The position numbers and the translations under genes were made by a program. From Streblospio benedicti (lineage: Eukaryota > Annelida > Polychaeta > Spionida > Spionidae), in the NCBI GenBank assembly GCA_019095985.1, contig CM032660.1, positions 41,570,346-41,634,345 of the forward strand: a stretch of 64,000 nucleotides of DNA, given 5' to 3'. The notes beneath the pieces are model-generated. The model did not search any database. It saw nothing but the letters and a program-made list of their open reading frames with translations, and was not told the DNA's origin. Positions 1-12,500 of this stretch are shown here, piece after piece; position 1 is the stretch's first letter; every line of letters begins with the position of its first letter.

Positions 1-1457
1 GAAGGCCCACTGCCAAAATGTCCAGCAGGGAATTCAAACGCCAAATGTACGATCTCGCTATATAAGTAAGATGAAACCGAGTATTGATTTTGTCTTTGAC
101 GTAAGTCTAACCGTAAATAATTTTTCCACATAAAAGCTATACCTGGGCCCACGGGTTGCTATGAACAAGAACTTTAAGGCAGTGTGAGTGATCAATCCGT
201 GAAAACCGACGATGCCAAAATCACTGCCTTCTTAGGTTTCACACCGCTGAATGCTTCACAACTTCTTCAATTCTGTATTACAGACACAAGTCAAGTACAT
301 TTGTATTGAAATTGAAGTCACAGAAATTGCATAATATTGTACCTTAGACCCTGGTTGTATGTATTTCGCTGATTACCAAGCTCTAGAATACCCTGGGAAT
401 GATGATACGTTGTATCTTGCAAGTTCTTAGGACCTTGATGAAATTTATCATGCTTGTCCCAGTCTTCACTTGAGTACCACAGCATAACCAGAATTAAAAT
501 GTCACACGTCAATGATCTAGTTTATTGTATTAATTTTAGTGATAACATAATTTGCTATTCATTCATAAATGCATTTTACATATTTGTCTAAAAGTTGTAT
601 TTTTATGAGGCTCATTCATACACGTCCACCCCGGCCGTACACCCTTATTAGATTAGACTAAACGTTTGCCGTTTTTAAAATGCTATTTTGCACTCCCATG
701 GTATTCTATTTGACAGGCATTATTCCCAAGGATCATATGCCAAGTCCCCTTTCTTTTACGTAACTTAAAATATGATTTATGATAATATGGAGTAATAATG
801 TACATACTAAACACATTTTGTGACAATAGACATCACTTGTCATATAAAGCAAGTACACTAGTCTCATTGGCCCACATGGTTGGTCTTAGAGCTCTGTGCC
901 AAAGAGATCATCAATGTCTACTTTACCATTGGCGACTGGGCTAACACTTTGATGGGAATTTAAGTTGTTTTGGAACCAAGAAATTGATCTGACTGTTGGA
1001 CTTCTGTTGAACTTGGTGGAATTTCAGATCATTTGTTTTCGCCATCGAGGCGAGAAAGCAAAATGTAAACAACAACTTTGGCTTATAACTTCAGAATTTC
1101 AGAATTCATGTACTCAATCTTCACATTTTATGTATTTCACAAATGCCTGTAAGAGAGGGATTAATATTCACTTAATCATTTGATCAAAATTATGCAACCA
1201 AGGTGATGTAAGTCCAATGTTTGAATCCCTACTTGTTCAATTTATCCTGAAACCCTGCTGCAACTCCCACAGAATCAACATGATTAAAATTTGTTTTCTT
1301 CAATAAATTAGCAAAGATTAAAAAATATAAAAAAAACTAATGTGCTTCATACATGTGTTTCACTTATTTGCACCAAAAATCCTTATCACTTATTATAAAA
1401 TCATCCAGGGACGCATCCTTTGCTGGAGTCCCAGCGACTCATTCTTATTAAAATAAT

Positions 1458-1755
1458 GTGGTTCTGTCGCTGAGTGAATAAGAAGTCAGACTCAATAAGA
1501 AGTGAATTTGATTCCCCTTTGAGGCAGATAGTGGGTGTTGAGCGAACTCATCCCTAACTAGTTGCAAACTACTCCGTAACACCTACACTCTAAATAAATA
1601 CAGGTCAGGTGAATGAACATTAATGGGAGCAGCTAGCACGGCTGCAATTGTGTTATAAGCTCCGCAGTGAGTTGAGAGACAATATAGTGACAAGGATGCG
1701 ATTTACTGGTGTAAATGATGTAAAGTCGACCGAGCATATGGATAATAGACAATAA
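1458..1755 (+). repeat. tRNA-derived SINE, copy A
   Basis: A promoter-like tRNA head (TTTGATTCCCC as degenerate box B) is followed by TAGTGGGTGTTGAGC and AACTCATCCCTAACTAG, and a tail with ATGATGTAAAGTCG..GAGCATATGG. The same order of blocks recurs on the minus strand at 9757-10073, which defines the family. Confidence 0.75.
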
Positions 1756-2879
1756 AGTCACTTACATTTAAAACCCATTTACAACATACAAAAGATCACT
1801 TAAATGAAGTAGAATTGCCAAGTGGTTACTTTAATAGAGCAAAATTAACACTAAAAGGTAAATTCTGTAGCATTGAGCATATGATAGTTTGCACTACTCC
1901 ACACTTGTGGGGCGGCACCTGACGCGAGCATTAACCTTTCCATAGCTTCCCAGGATGAGCGAGAATTGAAATGAGGCATAAACATATATTCAGTCCCACA
2001 TCCATTAGCAGAAATCATTTCAAGGTGCCTTTCACTGCGATGTGACGTGAAAAAAGATTCATTGTCAATAATTGTACCACGTAATGATACCATAATATCA
2101 GAAATGCATAGTTACAGATTTAACTCCAGAATTCAATACTGTATTTGTGAGCTCTCTCAACAGTTGCACTGCAATCTGAAGTTCATGATTGCAATGGAGG
2201 CAGGGAAAGTGATCTACCATTAGCATCTCGTAAACTTTGCAATGGAAGCGTGTGGAATGGTATGAAGCCTAAATAAATATCTCTTTACCTTCAGAGTGCA
2301 AACAGTTTATTGTAATTGAAGAGGTATGCACATTTAGTCTACGAAAATAAATATGGAAGGAAGCCATTGCAAATCTGTATTTCATGTTACACTAAATTGA
2401 CAACTTAATGAACAAAAATGCATCACGTCTTATGGTCTGGTTTAAATAAGCTAAAAATGTTAAGTACTATTACATGCATAATATATCTATAGAAACTGTA
2501 AAATTGCATTGAAGGGAGACAAGCATAAATTCTTGATTCTAACAATGCTGCCTAAAGAGCAACTAACGGCTCTATCATGTGATAATTTGGAATAATTGGT
2601 TTCCTTTTCACTATACTGAAAGTAATTTCCAGCCCTCATGAAGGCCTGGAACTTGGAGATCGACATGGCAAATGACAGAGATACATGGAGAAAAAAATTG
2701 CGGGCAGTCATAACTCATAAGTCACTTCCATCACCACTTAGTCTAAGGATAAAGTACTGACTGATCCAAATGACCGAAAGACTTGGAGGGGACAGTTGTG
2801 AATTAGATTAGGCAGCCAGACTACACCTTCAGAATGAGGAATAATTAGGGGGGACCAATCCAAATAAATTTAAGATTTG

Positions 2880-2900
2880 ATTGATTGATTGATTGATTGA
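2880..2900. repeat. (GATT)n microsatellite
   Basis: About five tandem GATT units. Confidence 0.9.
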
Positions 2901-3486
2901 GTTGTAGAGATAGTTTTATTGGATTACAGTTATAAGTATCTTAATCAAGTTGCTTAATATCAGGATAAGAGGGCATCTATCCCCTCTTATCTTATACCTA
3001 TTAATATGCATCGTTCAAAATAACACTTTCGTTTTAAATAATATTCTAATAATAAATAACATGAAATAATATTCTGATACAGTTTTAGACGAAAAACAAA
3101 AGAAAAACCAACATAAAGTTGGTGAAAAAATGTCATTCCCTTCAAAATCAGATAGAAAAAAGCAACATATCACTCTCAAAGCCAACCAATTCATGTTTAC
3201 AATAGAAAAAACACACAAAAGACAACTACAAGGCGAGAGTGAAAATTTGATGAGATTTGTACACATGAACATGAGGCAATCCATAAACTGTCAGATCATT
3301 TTGAGGGAAGAAAAGTACCTCTCATAATACCTCATTGGATTTAAGTCAATATACATTATATACATCAAGAAAACTGAACCAAAATCCAGACATTACAATA
3401 TGAATTTACCCTATTGAAACTATCGGAACAATTATTTGATGTCATAAGAAAAATGACAGCTTACTTGGGCAATGAATATGCATTAC

Positions 3487-3524
3487 CACTTTAGCTTGGC
3501 ATTCAAACTTCTTTTCAATTTGGG
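3487..3524 (-). CDS. MTO1: MTO1 exon 13, tentative 38-nt microexon
   Basis: Joining exon 12 at the AG before CCCAAATT gives [15 protein letters not shown], resembling the IEAxYE..Q stretch that should follow. The donor would be GTAATG. The acceptor has a poor pyrimidine tract. The 111-nt intron before it is open in the same frame, so read-through is an alternative. Confidence 0.45.
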
Positions 3525-6500
3525 CTTTTACGTTTGAATCAGGGAAAATTTCATCACTACAATGAAATTTTGACAACAAAAATAGGAAACAAAATAAAGT
3601 CGATCCATAAAATACATCCAATGAAGTTACTCTACCTTCAATTTGTATCCTTTCAAAGAGCAAAGGATTCGTCTCCAAGTGACCAAGTTCTGCCGGAAAA
3701 GCATCGATCAACTTCGCTACATGAACGGCTGGAGACTGCAAAATCTGAAGACCGCTGAAACAATAGGCAAAACAAAATGTTGACTTAAAAAACCCTTCGC
3801 ATAAATATAAGGTACTAAGTAGACTATTTATGATTACATCATTATTTAAGTTCATTTGTATGAAAACCAGGCCACAATCATGCCATATCGAGATGGATGG
3901 AGGTCTCACCATAGGTGCTTGCACTTGATTGAGTATTTAATTGAATTTTTAATAACTAGCATCTATCATTGATCTTCATGCAGATTGCTTGCTGCCTGTG
4001 GATAAAAGATTTCAAAATACAATGGAATAATGAATAATAACACTAAGATATACACCAATTGTATGCTAGTTTCAATATAAATTCATCTATTTGTGTTATC
4101 ATTACGAACATTCATTTCATTCCCCACATTATTATTCTGTCAAGAGACAGTAAAAATCAATTCACATATTAGTGGCATTAGAGGTCAATTATGTGAGACC
4201 CTAAACGTCACATTCTTGCTTGCATATAAAAATTTATAAGGTTACTTTATATATGTATTGAATGCTCAATTTGTTCCCCGTAGACATTTTTATTAGAATC
4301 ATAGCAGTTCTAACTTTATAAACGAAAATATTACTTCCGAGTTCTAGTCTCTACTGTGCATATGATAAATATTTGACATTTGATTGGGCCTTAATAAAAG
4401 AGATAAGCTTTGAGCCAATGTCAATCTGGTGATTCACTCACTCGTTATAACGCATTGCCAGGATCTTATTTGACAGATAACACCAATGATTAGCCTGCTA
4501 AAGTGTCTGTTGTCCCACCCCATGGGCCATCCCTCCCTGGCAACTCGCCTTCATAATCTGCTTCATCAAGGTATCTGGGTTAGCGACGAGCGCACTTATG
4601 GTCACAAGGGTGCTTTTAAAAGCGCAATTCGCCAACTCGGCTAACAAGACAGCACCATGTCGTCCATGGTCAATAGCAACAATTTCACAACGTCGGTCAC
4701 GCTGAACCCAATAGTTGTGGCCACTGCTCAAGGTCGCAACCTCATTGATTTGTGATATTGACAAAATAACTGCCGCCACCGTCGCTGTGTAGTTTGCGAC
4801 GACGAGGATGGATGATTTATCCACTGCTGTCATGGCGCGGTCTTTCCCACCATGGATTTTCAGGCTCTCACCTATATTTTGATGCAATGTGCAAGTGTAA
4901 ATTCATGACTTGCCATTTTTAGATATTAGATTTTGTGAACTACTATATGCAGGTATATCTTATTACATGTAACAAGAATTAATTTTATATATCTTGGTAT
5001 GATCACAGCCAAAAATCTTAAATTTATCAGATCCTGGAATATTTATGAACACGAACGACAGAGAAGAGTGTAAGATGATTTTTTTTTCAATTAAAAAGTA
5101 AAACTGGCTTTTCCAAATCACATGTGCTTGGTGAACTGATTCTACCGAGGCCCGGCTAGCTCATTCAGCGTCAGTGCCTACAGCGCCGACTATGCATACA
5201 AGCACTGGCAGATCCAGATTTTTTCAAAAGAGGGGGGGGGGCGCCACGTAAGTGATTTCATAGGTTCCATATGGACAATCGATGGCGGACATGCCAAAAA
5301 CCCCATGAAAATGAAGTATTTTGGTGGATAAAAGGGGGTGGGGGCACAAGCCCCCGTGTCCCCCAACCCACCCACCCACCCACCCCAGATCTGCCTATGA
5401 TACTATTGAACTTTATAGACAAGCTATGATTATGCCACTTCTAACATGCAACTCAATCGTTGCAAGCTGTATGTGCACCTGAGCCCCCAAGCTTGTGAAA
5501 ATATTCTTGTTGAGCTGCCTTCCAAACAAAGTTTACTATTTCAGCTTCATGGCTTTCAAAAGACACAAGCAAACGCCATTACATGTAAATCACAGTAAGC
5601 AACCTTTCAAACTCCCATGGGGTTTTAGGTTAAAAATTTGTAAATAATGGGATGGGTTCTAACATGGATGTGTATTTACATTGGAATTTCAAGTCTTCAC
5701 TTGGATATGATCCAAATATTGGGTTTGCCTTTACACGAGGGCGGGCCCTTGGACAGTTGTAGAAAGTATGTCACAAGACTAATGTCCATAAAAGCAGCTC
5801 TGATTTCAAGCATGAACAAATTGCCCACTCATTTTAGGACCTGTGACACTCTTAATTCTTTTAAACGTCAACTTAAAACATTTTTATTTAAAGAGGCATT
5901 TTACTTGTAATTTTAATATAATGGTTTGTTTATGTACATATTGATATTGTTTTAATTTAATTGTCTTTTTAACTGTTGTTTTAGGACTGCATCATTGTTT
6001 TAATGTTCATATATTGATAAAGGCATCACAAATGGATAGTCAGCTTTTCATTTTATGGAAGCTAGGGACTGCTGGCTACCACAATTTTACAATTATTATT
6101 ATTATTATTGATGTTGAGCTGCATTCTCCACAATGTTTACTATTTCAGGCTCATACATGGCTTTCAAAAGACATAACGAAACACAATTACATGTAAATCA
6201 CAGAAAGTAAAAAACCAGTCAAACCCCTGACCCACCTCATGCGCTGCGTGTTACTGGTGCTGGCCATCCCGAGCCGCGCTCTCCACACTCTGCTGGGCAG
6301 CACCATGTCCTGCAGGCAGGCGAGCGCCTCCCCCAGCCCGGCCCGCGCCCACGACAGCCGCTCATACCGCGCCGAGGACACACAGCCAGCATCATAGCCT
6401 GCAAAGTCAGCATCATGGGTGATATAGCCTGAAATGGGGCACTGCTATGTGCCTCATAGCCTGGAATACAACATCCTCATAGCCTGAAATACAACACAGC

Positions 6501-9500
6501 AAGCCTCATGGCCTGAAATGGGGCACCGCGGAAAGGAGTTCATCATACTGCTATGTGTATGACTAATGAAATATTTCCATTTACTCACAATGTCACAACT
6601 ATATATTCATTCTTTACTTACAATTGGTTACCTTGATTTGTTTCACAGGTTTCAAAAATGTGAATCTACTAAAGTAACTAAATCATGAACTTTAACACAA
6701 CATCTCCGGAATGTTCTACATAGTACAAATATATATGTTCCACGTTGTTAATTCTGCTGCTAATGAGGTTATCATTATATTGTATACTGGATTGTACAAT
6801 ACTAGTTGAGTATTAATTACACTTAGGACATAAGAGTATCTTATACTAAATCCAACTACCATAAAAATAAACATATTTTATAAGCAAATCACATTTAAAA
6901 GAGAAATTAATTTGAGTCATAATGTTCTCCTCCACTTTGGCATCCTGTTATTCTGCATGTTCTGTGTAGCTACAGTAGCATTAAAACGACCTCTCTAAGA
7001 ATACCATCTCTATAATTTACGACTATTTCTCAGGCCTAAAGCTTCATAAAGAGACGGGCATGAACCTCCATAATGAAATCATATCTTTATTGAGATCACT
7101 CAGTCCACCAGGTGGTCTGCATAAAGAGGTATAATGGGGATATGCACATTTGGACCCATTTAATTTTGACATTGTAGTAGAGATTTAATAAAATCATGAA
7201 TTCAAGATGAGCTAACCGAAATTTCGAGTTACTGTATTATATCATTAAACCATAAAAACAGAAAATTTCATACATGTAATTTTATATATTGTCTTAAATA
7301 TTTGCAATGTGCCTAAATCATTTTTTTTTTTTTTTTGATATAAAAGCTGTTTGATTAGCATTACAACGTTTAGGGTCATTTGATTATCATTTTCGTGCGG
7401 TGCAATGCAGTGGTGTTTCGGTCATGCAATCAGAGAAGAGTGGTGTCTACAGCCTTTAAGGCTTTTGAGGGACGAAGTTCCAGCAGTGATTGGTATCCTC
7501 TGCTTCAGCCACAAACTTGAATTGGCTCTAAAAGATACTGTGAAGGAAAAGAAAGTGAAGACCTCTACCCATCGGTATACTCTCGTGATGATCCCATTAC
7601 GTCTACTCAATTGATAGACACACACAGATAGATTTGATAGTGGTTTGCAAGATGGAAGTGATGATGAGACGGGTATCTGTGTAGTCTGGACTGGTAAAAA
7701 TATTGAGATACTTGTCCTATGGAGAGTATTCTCAGTCACCTCATATAACAATTTAAATTGCATTTACATGGAGTTTGTTGATTTGGACGTCTAAATCTTA
7801 GTTAGGACTGGTATATTTTTCAGGAAACCCGTCCTATGGACAAGTATGATTTTTCTCCTATCCGTGGCCCTGTTTCCCGGGGGATGATTATACTTTCCCG
7901 GGGCCATTGGGAAGCTTTAACTTCGACCCCTGTGACTTGCCGATATAAATTAGTCGCATAAAATGGATTGCCGATGCACAAAAAACGTTCTTCCAAATGA
8001 TAGTAAAATCATATCAATACCTTGATTATTTGCCACACAATTTACATCGGTATGTAAAGTTTATTCGCTTTAGTTTGACATACTAGATTTTCACGTGAGT
8101 ATGGGCAGTCGTTCTGTATGAAAAGTTGGTTGATAAAGAGGGCGATTTTCACGTGAAAAAAGTCGGAGTAGACTCCGATCTGGTAGAGTATGACTTTATA
8201 ATGAGTATTGGAACTGCAATGAATGAAGAATAAGTAGACTAATGAATAAATTGAATAAGTCTTTTAAAATTACAGTTGAGTTTTTAGAGAGATTGTTTTG
8301 TATTGGAATAGATAAAGGAAATACACTGTATTATTGGACTTCATAATCTTCATTTCAAATTTAGACAGGAAAAAACATTAACAAAATATTAAAAAAAACA
8401 GCAACATTAACATAATATATTATCTTGTACATTATCAATTCATGCAATTGGGCCACACGCAATGCCACAAAATGTCCCTGTTTATGAGTCTCGGCCACAG
8501 GGGCCCCAAAAATGTTAACCCAGCCCCGTATTGGGACAAACTAAATAAATACCTATGCAATACCATGAAAATAAATGTAGGTTTTGTTTTGGTCATAGAG
8601 GTAATAGGATAATACGCACTGTGGCACAATTAAATGTTCCTGCGACACCATCAATTTTCAGTTAATTGAACAATTGGCCAGCCATCTGTTAAGATAGACT
8701 GTGATTTGGCGTGGTGGTTTACATGACATTGCATCACCCTTAACAAACTGCCCATCACAGTGGCCACCGCACATCGCATACAAAGTGCCAGCAGGGAGCT
8801 AAGCAATATGCCCAGGATACAGTTGCATTTTACGCAGGAAATTTACAGAAAAGCAGAGTAGTGGCAATCCGATATAAGAAATAATAAATTGAACAACAAA
8901 TCAATCATTTATAAAGCTAACTGGAATACTTATAATATTGAGCTATTCAGTAATGAGCATTAATATAATTATGCAATGATTTGCTCACAAAGACAGGCAC
9001 ATAAAGATTCAAAGCAATTAAAGGAATTATAGAAATTACCAGGCATTTTTCAAATAAACTTTTACATTGGATATGGTGAAAAATGAACCTCACTGGTTTT
9101 TCCTGTATCCACATTTCTATAAAATAAATGTCCTTGAAATTCCCTGAATAATGATCAGTAAAAAATGAATTCTTTATCTTACAATTGATTCAAACATATT
9201 TCTTTCAGGCTAAAAAACAAACAAACATTAATTTCAAACAAAAGAAAGAAAGAGACAAGGACAAAGCAGGGAATGTGACACATTCAGTAGTACACTCGCT
9301 ACGTTCAATTTCTACTTGCCAAACTGAATTCATACTTGCAATCATTTATTGGATTCATGCAATAATCTTAATACGATTAATTATCAAATTCTGATAGCAT
9401 TGATTCTCACTCTCCAAATACGGCAAGTGAAGTGGAAATTACCATCACCAGCAGAGATTTACACTAGCCTATACCTGTGACCTATGTGTCTCTACATGTG

Positions 9501-12500
9501 CACACCTATATTCAATGTATTTTGTAGAGCACATCAAACGCATACCGGTAAAAAGCCTACTCAGAGTATTCAACTGGAAAATGCTATAATGTGATAAAAC
9601 GATGCTGACTGCAAAACATGGGAAGAAAATTTCTTGCAAACAATAATGAACCTAATACATGTACATTGAAAATGTCCTGAATTTTTCCTGAATTTTGAAA
9701 TTCTCACTAAACTTACTTGTTTATGCCTTATCGTCACTGCATCACCCCTACTAATGTAAATGTAAATGCGATGATTTATACTCTTGATCCAAGTATTTTG
9801 CTCTCACGACTTTACATCTTACACCAGGTCATTGGCACACTTACTGATCATCAATTGGTCATTTCTCCCATACTTACACAATGCTCACACAAACTCACAC
9901 AATCCCTCACTCACTCTTTCAACCCAATGACCTGTACCTAATTAACATGTAGGTGCCACACAGCTGTGTCCAACTATTTAGGCATGAGTTTGCTCAACAC
10001 CCACTGCCAGACCCAACCGGGAATCGAATCCACAACCTTCTGGTCACCAGTTCAACTCCCTATCCATTAGACAATAAAAGCTAACTACCTTTTTGTGTGA
10101 GCCTGAGATCTGCATTGTCTGGCCGGAGGTGCATTCGAAACTCCGCCCGACTTGTGAACATTCTGTAGGGCTCCGTTGCACCCAGATTGGTCAAATCATC
10201 GATCATGACACCCGTGTATGCTTCTGTCCTGTCCAAGATGAATGCTGCTTTGTTCTGAGGTTTGGCAGCTGCATTAATACCAGCAACTACGCCCTACAAG
10301 AAAAAAATGCATTCTAATTATGCAAAGGAACATCTTCACTGGATTTCTCCTAAGTTACTTAATTAATAGGTTTAAAAATCCTCTTCACACAACCTGTCGT
10401 TTTCCATGCTTGACATTTCAGTGCTACAAATACTACTGTGCAAGATCTCGATGTATCTAAACACACAAATTTAGGGTTAGAACACTTTGATCAAAATAAA
10501 CGTAATATCAACCCTGAAACTTGCACTAAGTGATTTTTTTAATTGTCTTTTGGACTAACATTTCAAATAGTGATGTCACCAACTAATCTTTCACTGACAA
10601 ACACTTAACTGAACTCATTTTCTGGTGAGCATTTAATGCTTTTAAAGGGCTTATTTCTAGTCTTTTTTTCTTTTTCTTTTTGTACTTTTTGTAGCCAAGA
10701 CCAATAACAAGTCATTTGATTACAATAGCCTAATGTGTATGCAAAACGGGTATCATTATTGAAACAGACATGAAAAAAAACCCACCCTAAGTAATATCAT
10801 CATAATTCCAATTCACAATACATAATAATTGTGAAAAAGGAGATCTCAGATAAACATTAAGGAGTCCAATATACTGGAAAAGGAAATCAAACCATGCATG
10901 AAGATGTGATTGTACCTGAGCAGCAGCCTCCTCATAGCCTGTGGTTCCGTTTATTTGGCCGGCCAAGTACAGGTTCTCAATTCTTCTCGTCTCAAGGCTG
11001 CTCTTTATCTCTCGAGGGTCCACATAGTCATACTCCACACCATACCCTGCAAGGATAATAATTCTGAGTACTCTTATCTTTACTTTTGTTATGTTTAATT
11101 GATGACTAGTAATAGATATACTTGAAGGAATTATCTGTTCTCAATCCTCACCAAGAGTCTCTTTTCATATTCTTTTTTTTATAAAAATAACAATACGATT
11201 CAGGAAGCAATTATAAACATAAAGATTCAAGTTGGAAACACATTTTTCACTTCTTTTAAGTTACTCTACTACAAATTTGAATGATACAAGCTTAGTCTTT
11301 ACAGCTGTGGTAAATGGGTATGAATATGTGACCTCATATGTAACACGTCATGTATGTAAGTTGATGGGCACGTGTAAGAAATACTGTACTCATTTAATGA
11401 GAATAGAACCAACATTTACGGTCACATAAGAACTAATGAACAAACTTTGAAAATGATAGCCAATTCTAACCATTTGTACAGAATAAAAAGGGAAACAACA
11501 ATTGGGAGTTTGTTGGGACTTTCTGCCCTAACGAGAAGAGTAGCTCAAAAGGGACTTAGATGTTAGTTTCCCAAACTCACGGTGCTGCTTGTTTCGGAGA
11601 AGCGTGTCTTTTACTGCATGCACTATGTAGCTTATGAATAAATAAACATTACGAAGAGACTAATATAAGCACAGAATCTTTCCAACATACACATACAGAG
11701 ATGATTATCCTGATAACTGAGTGTAGGCTTGTGGCATTAAGTGTATTTATAATATATATACATGTAAGTACAGGTTCAAATTGCATATACTTAAGTACCT
11801 CTAATGCGTATATTTTGGTCGAAGTATACACATATGAAATGTATTTATTATGACTAACCTGGTTTGACTATCTTTGCCTTTTCTAGCCCTGGGATGGTGT
11901 TGACTAGTTTCTGCTGGAGGTCCTCTGNNNNNNNNNNNNNNNNNNNNNNNNNNNNNNNNNNNNNNNNNNNNNNNNNNNNNNNNNNNNNNNNNNNNNNNNN
12001 NNNNNNNNNNNNNNNNNNNNNNNNNNNCAAAGACACAGCCAAACAGATGTGGACGCCGGGACTTCTGATTACCCTATCCACTGACAATGTATTTCCCTAC
12101 TCGAGCAATCAGTCAATCAATGCATTTTATTTTAAGGCTCTCGTGGTTTCTACTCTTTTGCACCAATTACAATGCTTTTGATTTAAAAAAGGATGATATA
12201 ATAAATTTGAAGTAATATTTTGTGTACAAAAAAACCCTTACATTACATTTTCAGATAACTTTTTTCAATTTTCAATTCCTCCTTTTTTTCCATAAAATAA
12301 AACTCCATACATTAAATGTAGTGATAATATAACAAGCTGATATTGTATTGTAATATGAATATGTAAGCATTTGCTTAAATGCTCTACCCGTAGTGTTTTT
12401 TGTGAGATGATAATAGTGTGAACAAGTAAAGATTTCATCGCGTTACCTCAAATATGGGGATAGAACGAGCAACAGCATGCTGGATTTTGACTATTTATGA

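Larger units (their letters stand above)
1..3486. other. Region downstream of the last recognised MTO1 exon; no further exon recognised
   Basis: The MTO1 C-terminus (DLDY..TIGAASRIPGVTPAA in relatives) was looked for on the minus strand and not found, so it probably lies left of the window. One SINE (1458-1755) and a short GATT run (about 2880-2900) are seen. A minus-strand open frame at 1851-2093 (80 codons) has no family I recognise. Confidence 0.6.
3755..6235 (-). other. MTO1 intron 11: hAT-type miniature element, LINE fragment, one GC-rich open frame
   Basis: Mostly AT-rich DNA. It holds a 129-codon GC-rich minus-strand open frame at 4498-4887 with no recognised family, a G-rich inverted-repeat element at 5203-5399, and a LINE 3' end at 5605-6111 between imperfect direct repeats. 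Confidence 0.7.
6399..10088 (-). other. MTO1 intron 10: hAT-like fragment, dispersed repeat, SINE
   Basis: AT-rich. It contains a hAT transposase-like fragment (7405-7614), a dispersed repeat shared with 58289-58499 (7666-7873), a poly-T run (about 7320-7336) and a minus-strand SINE (9757-10073). Nothing else recognised. Confidence 0.65.

Noticed and set aside
1851-2093. 80-codon minus-strand frame as the missing MTO1 C-terminus
   Set aside because: It has none of the expected DLDY or GAASRIPGVTPAA residues.
2880-2900. CRISPR-like or functional short repeat
   Set aside because: Simple GATT microsatellite in a eukaryotic genome.
9717-9941. Plus-strand 74-codon open frame
   Set aside because: Lies in the antisense of SINE copy B.
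10093-10317. Plus-strand 74-codon open frame
   Set aside because: Antisense shadow of MTO1 exon 10.
12028-12090. Coding continuation of MTO1 exon 8 on the far side of the N gap
   Set aside because: The open frame ([11 protein letters not shown]) does not match the family; the 100-N gap has arbitrary length so the frame across it means nothing.
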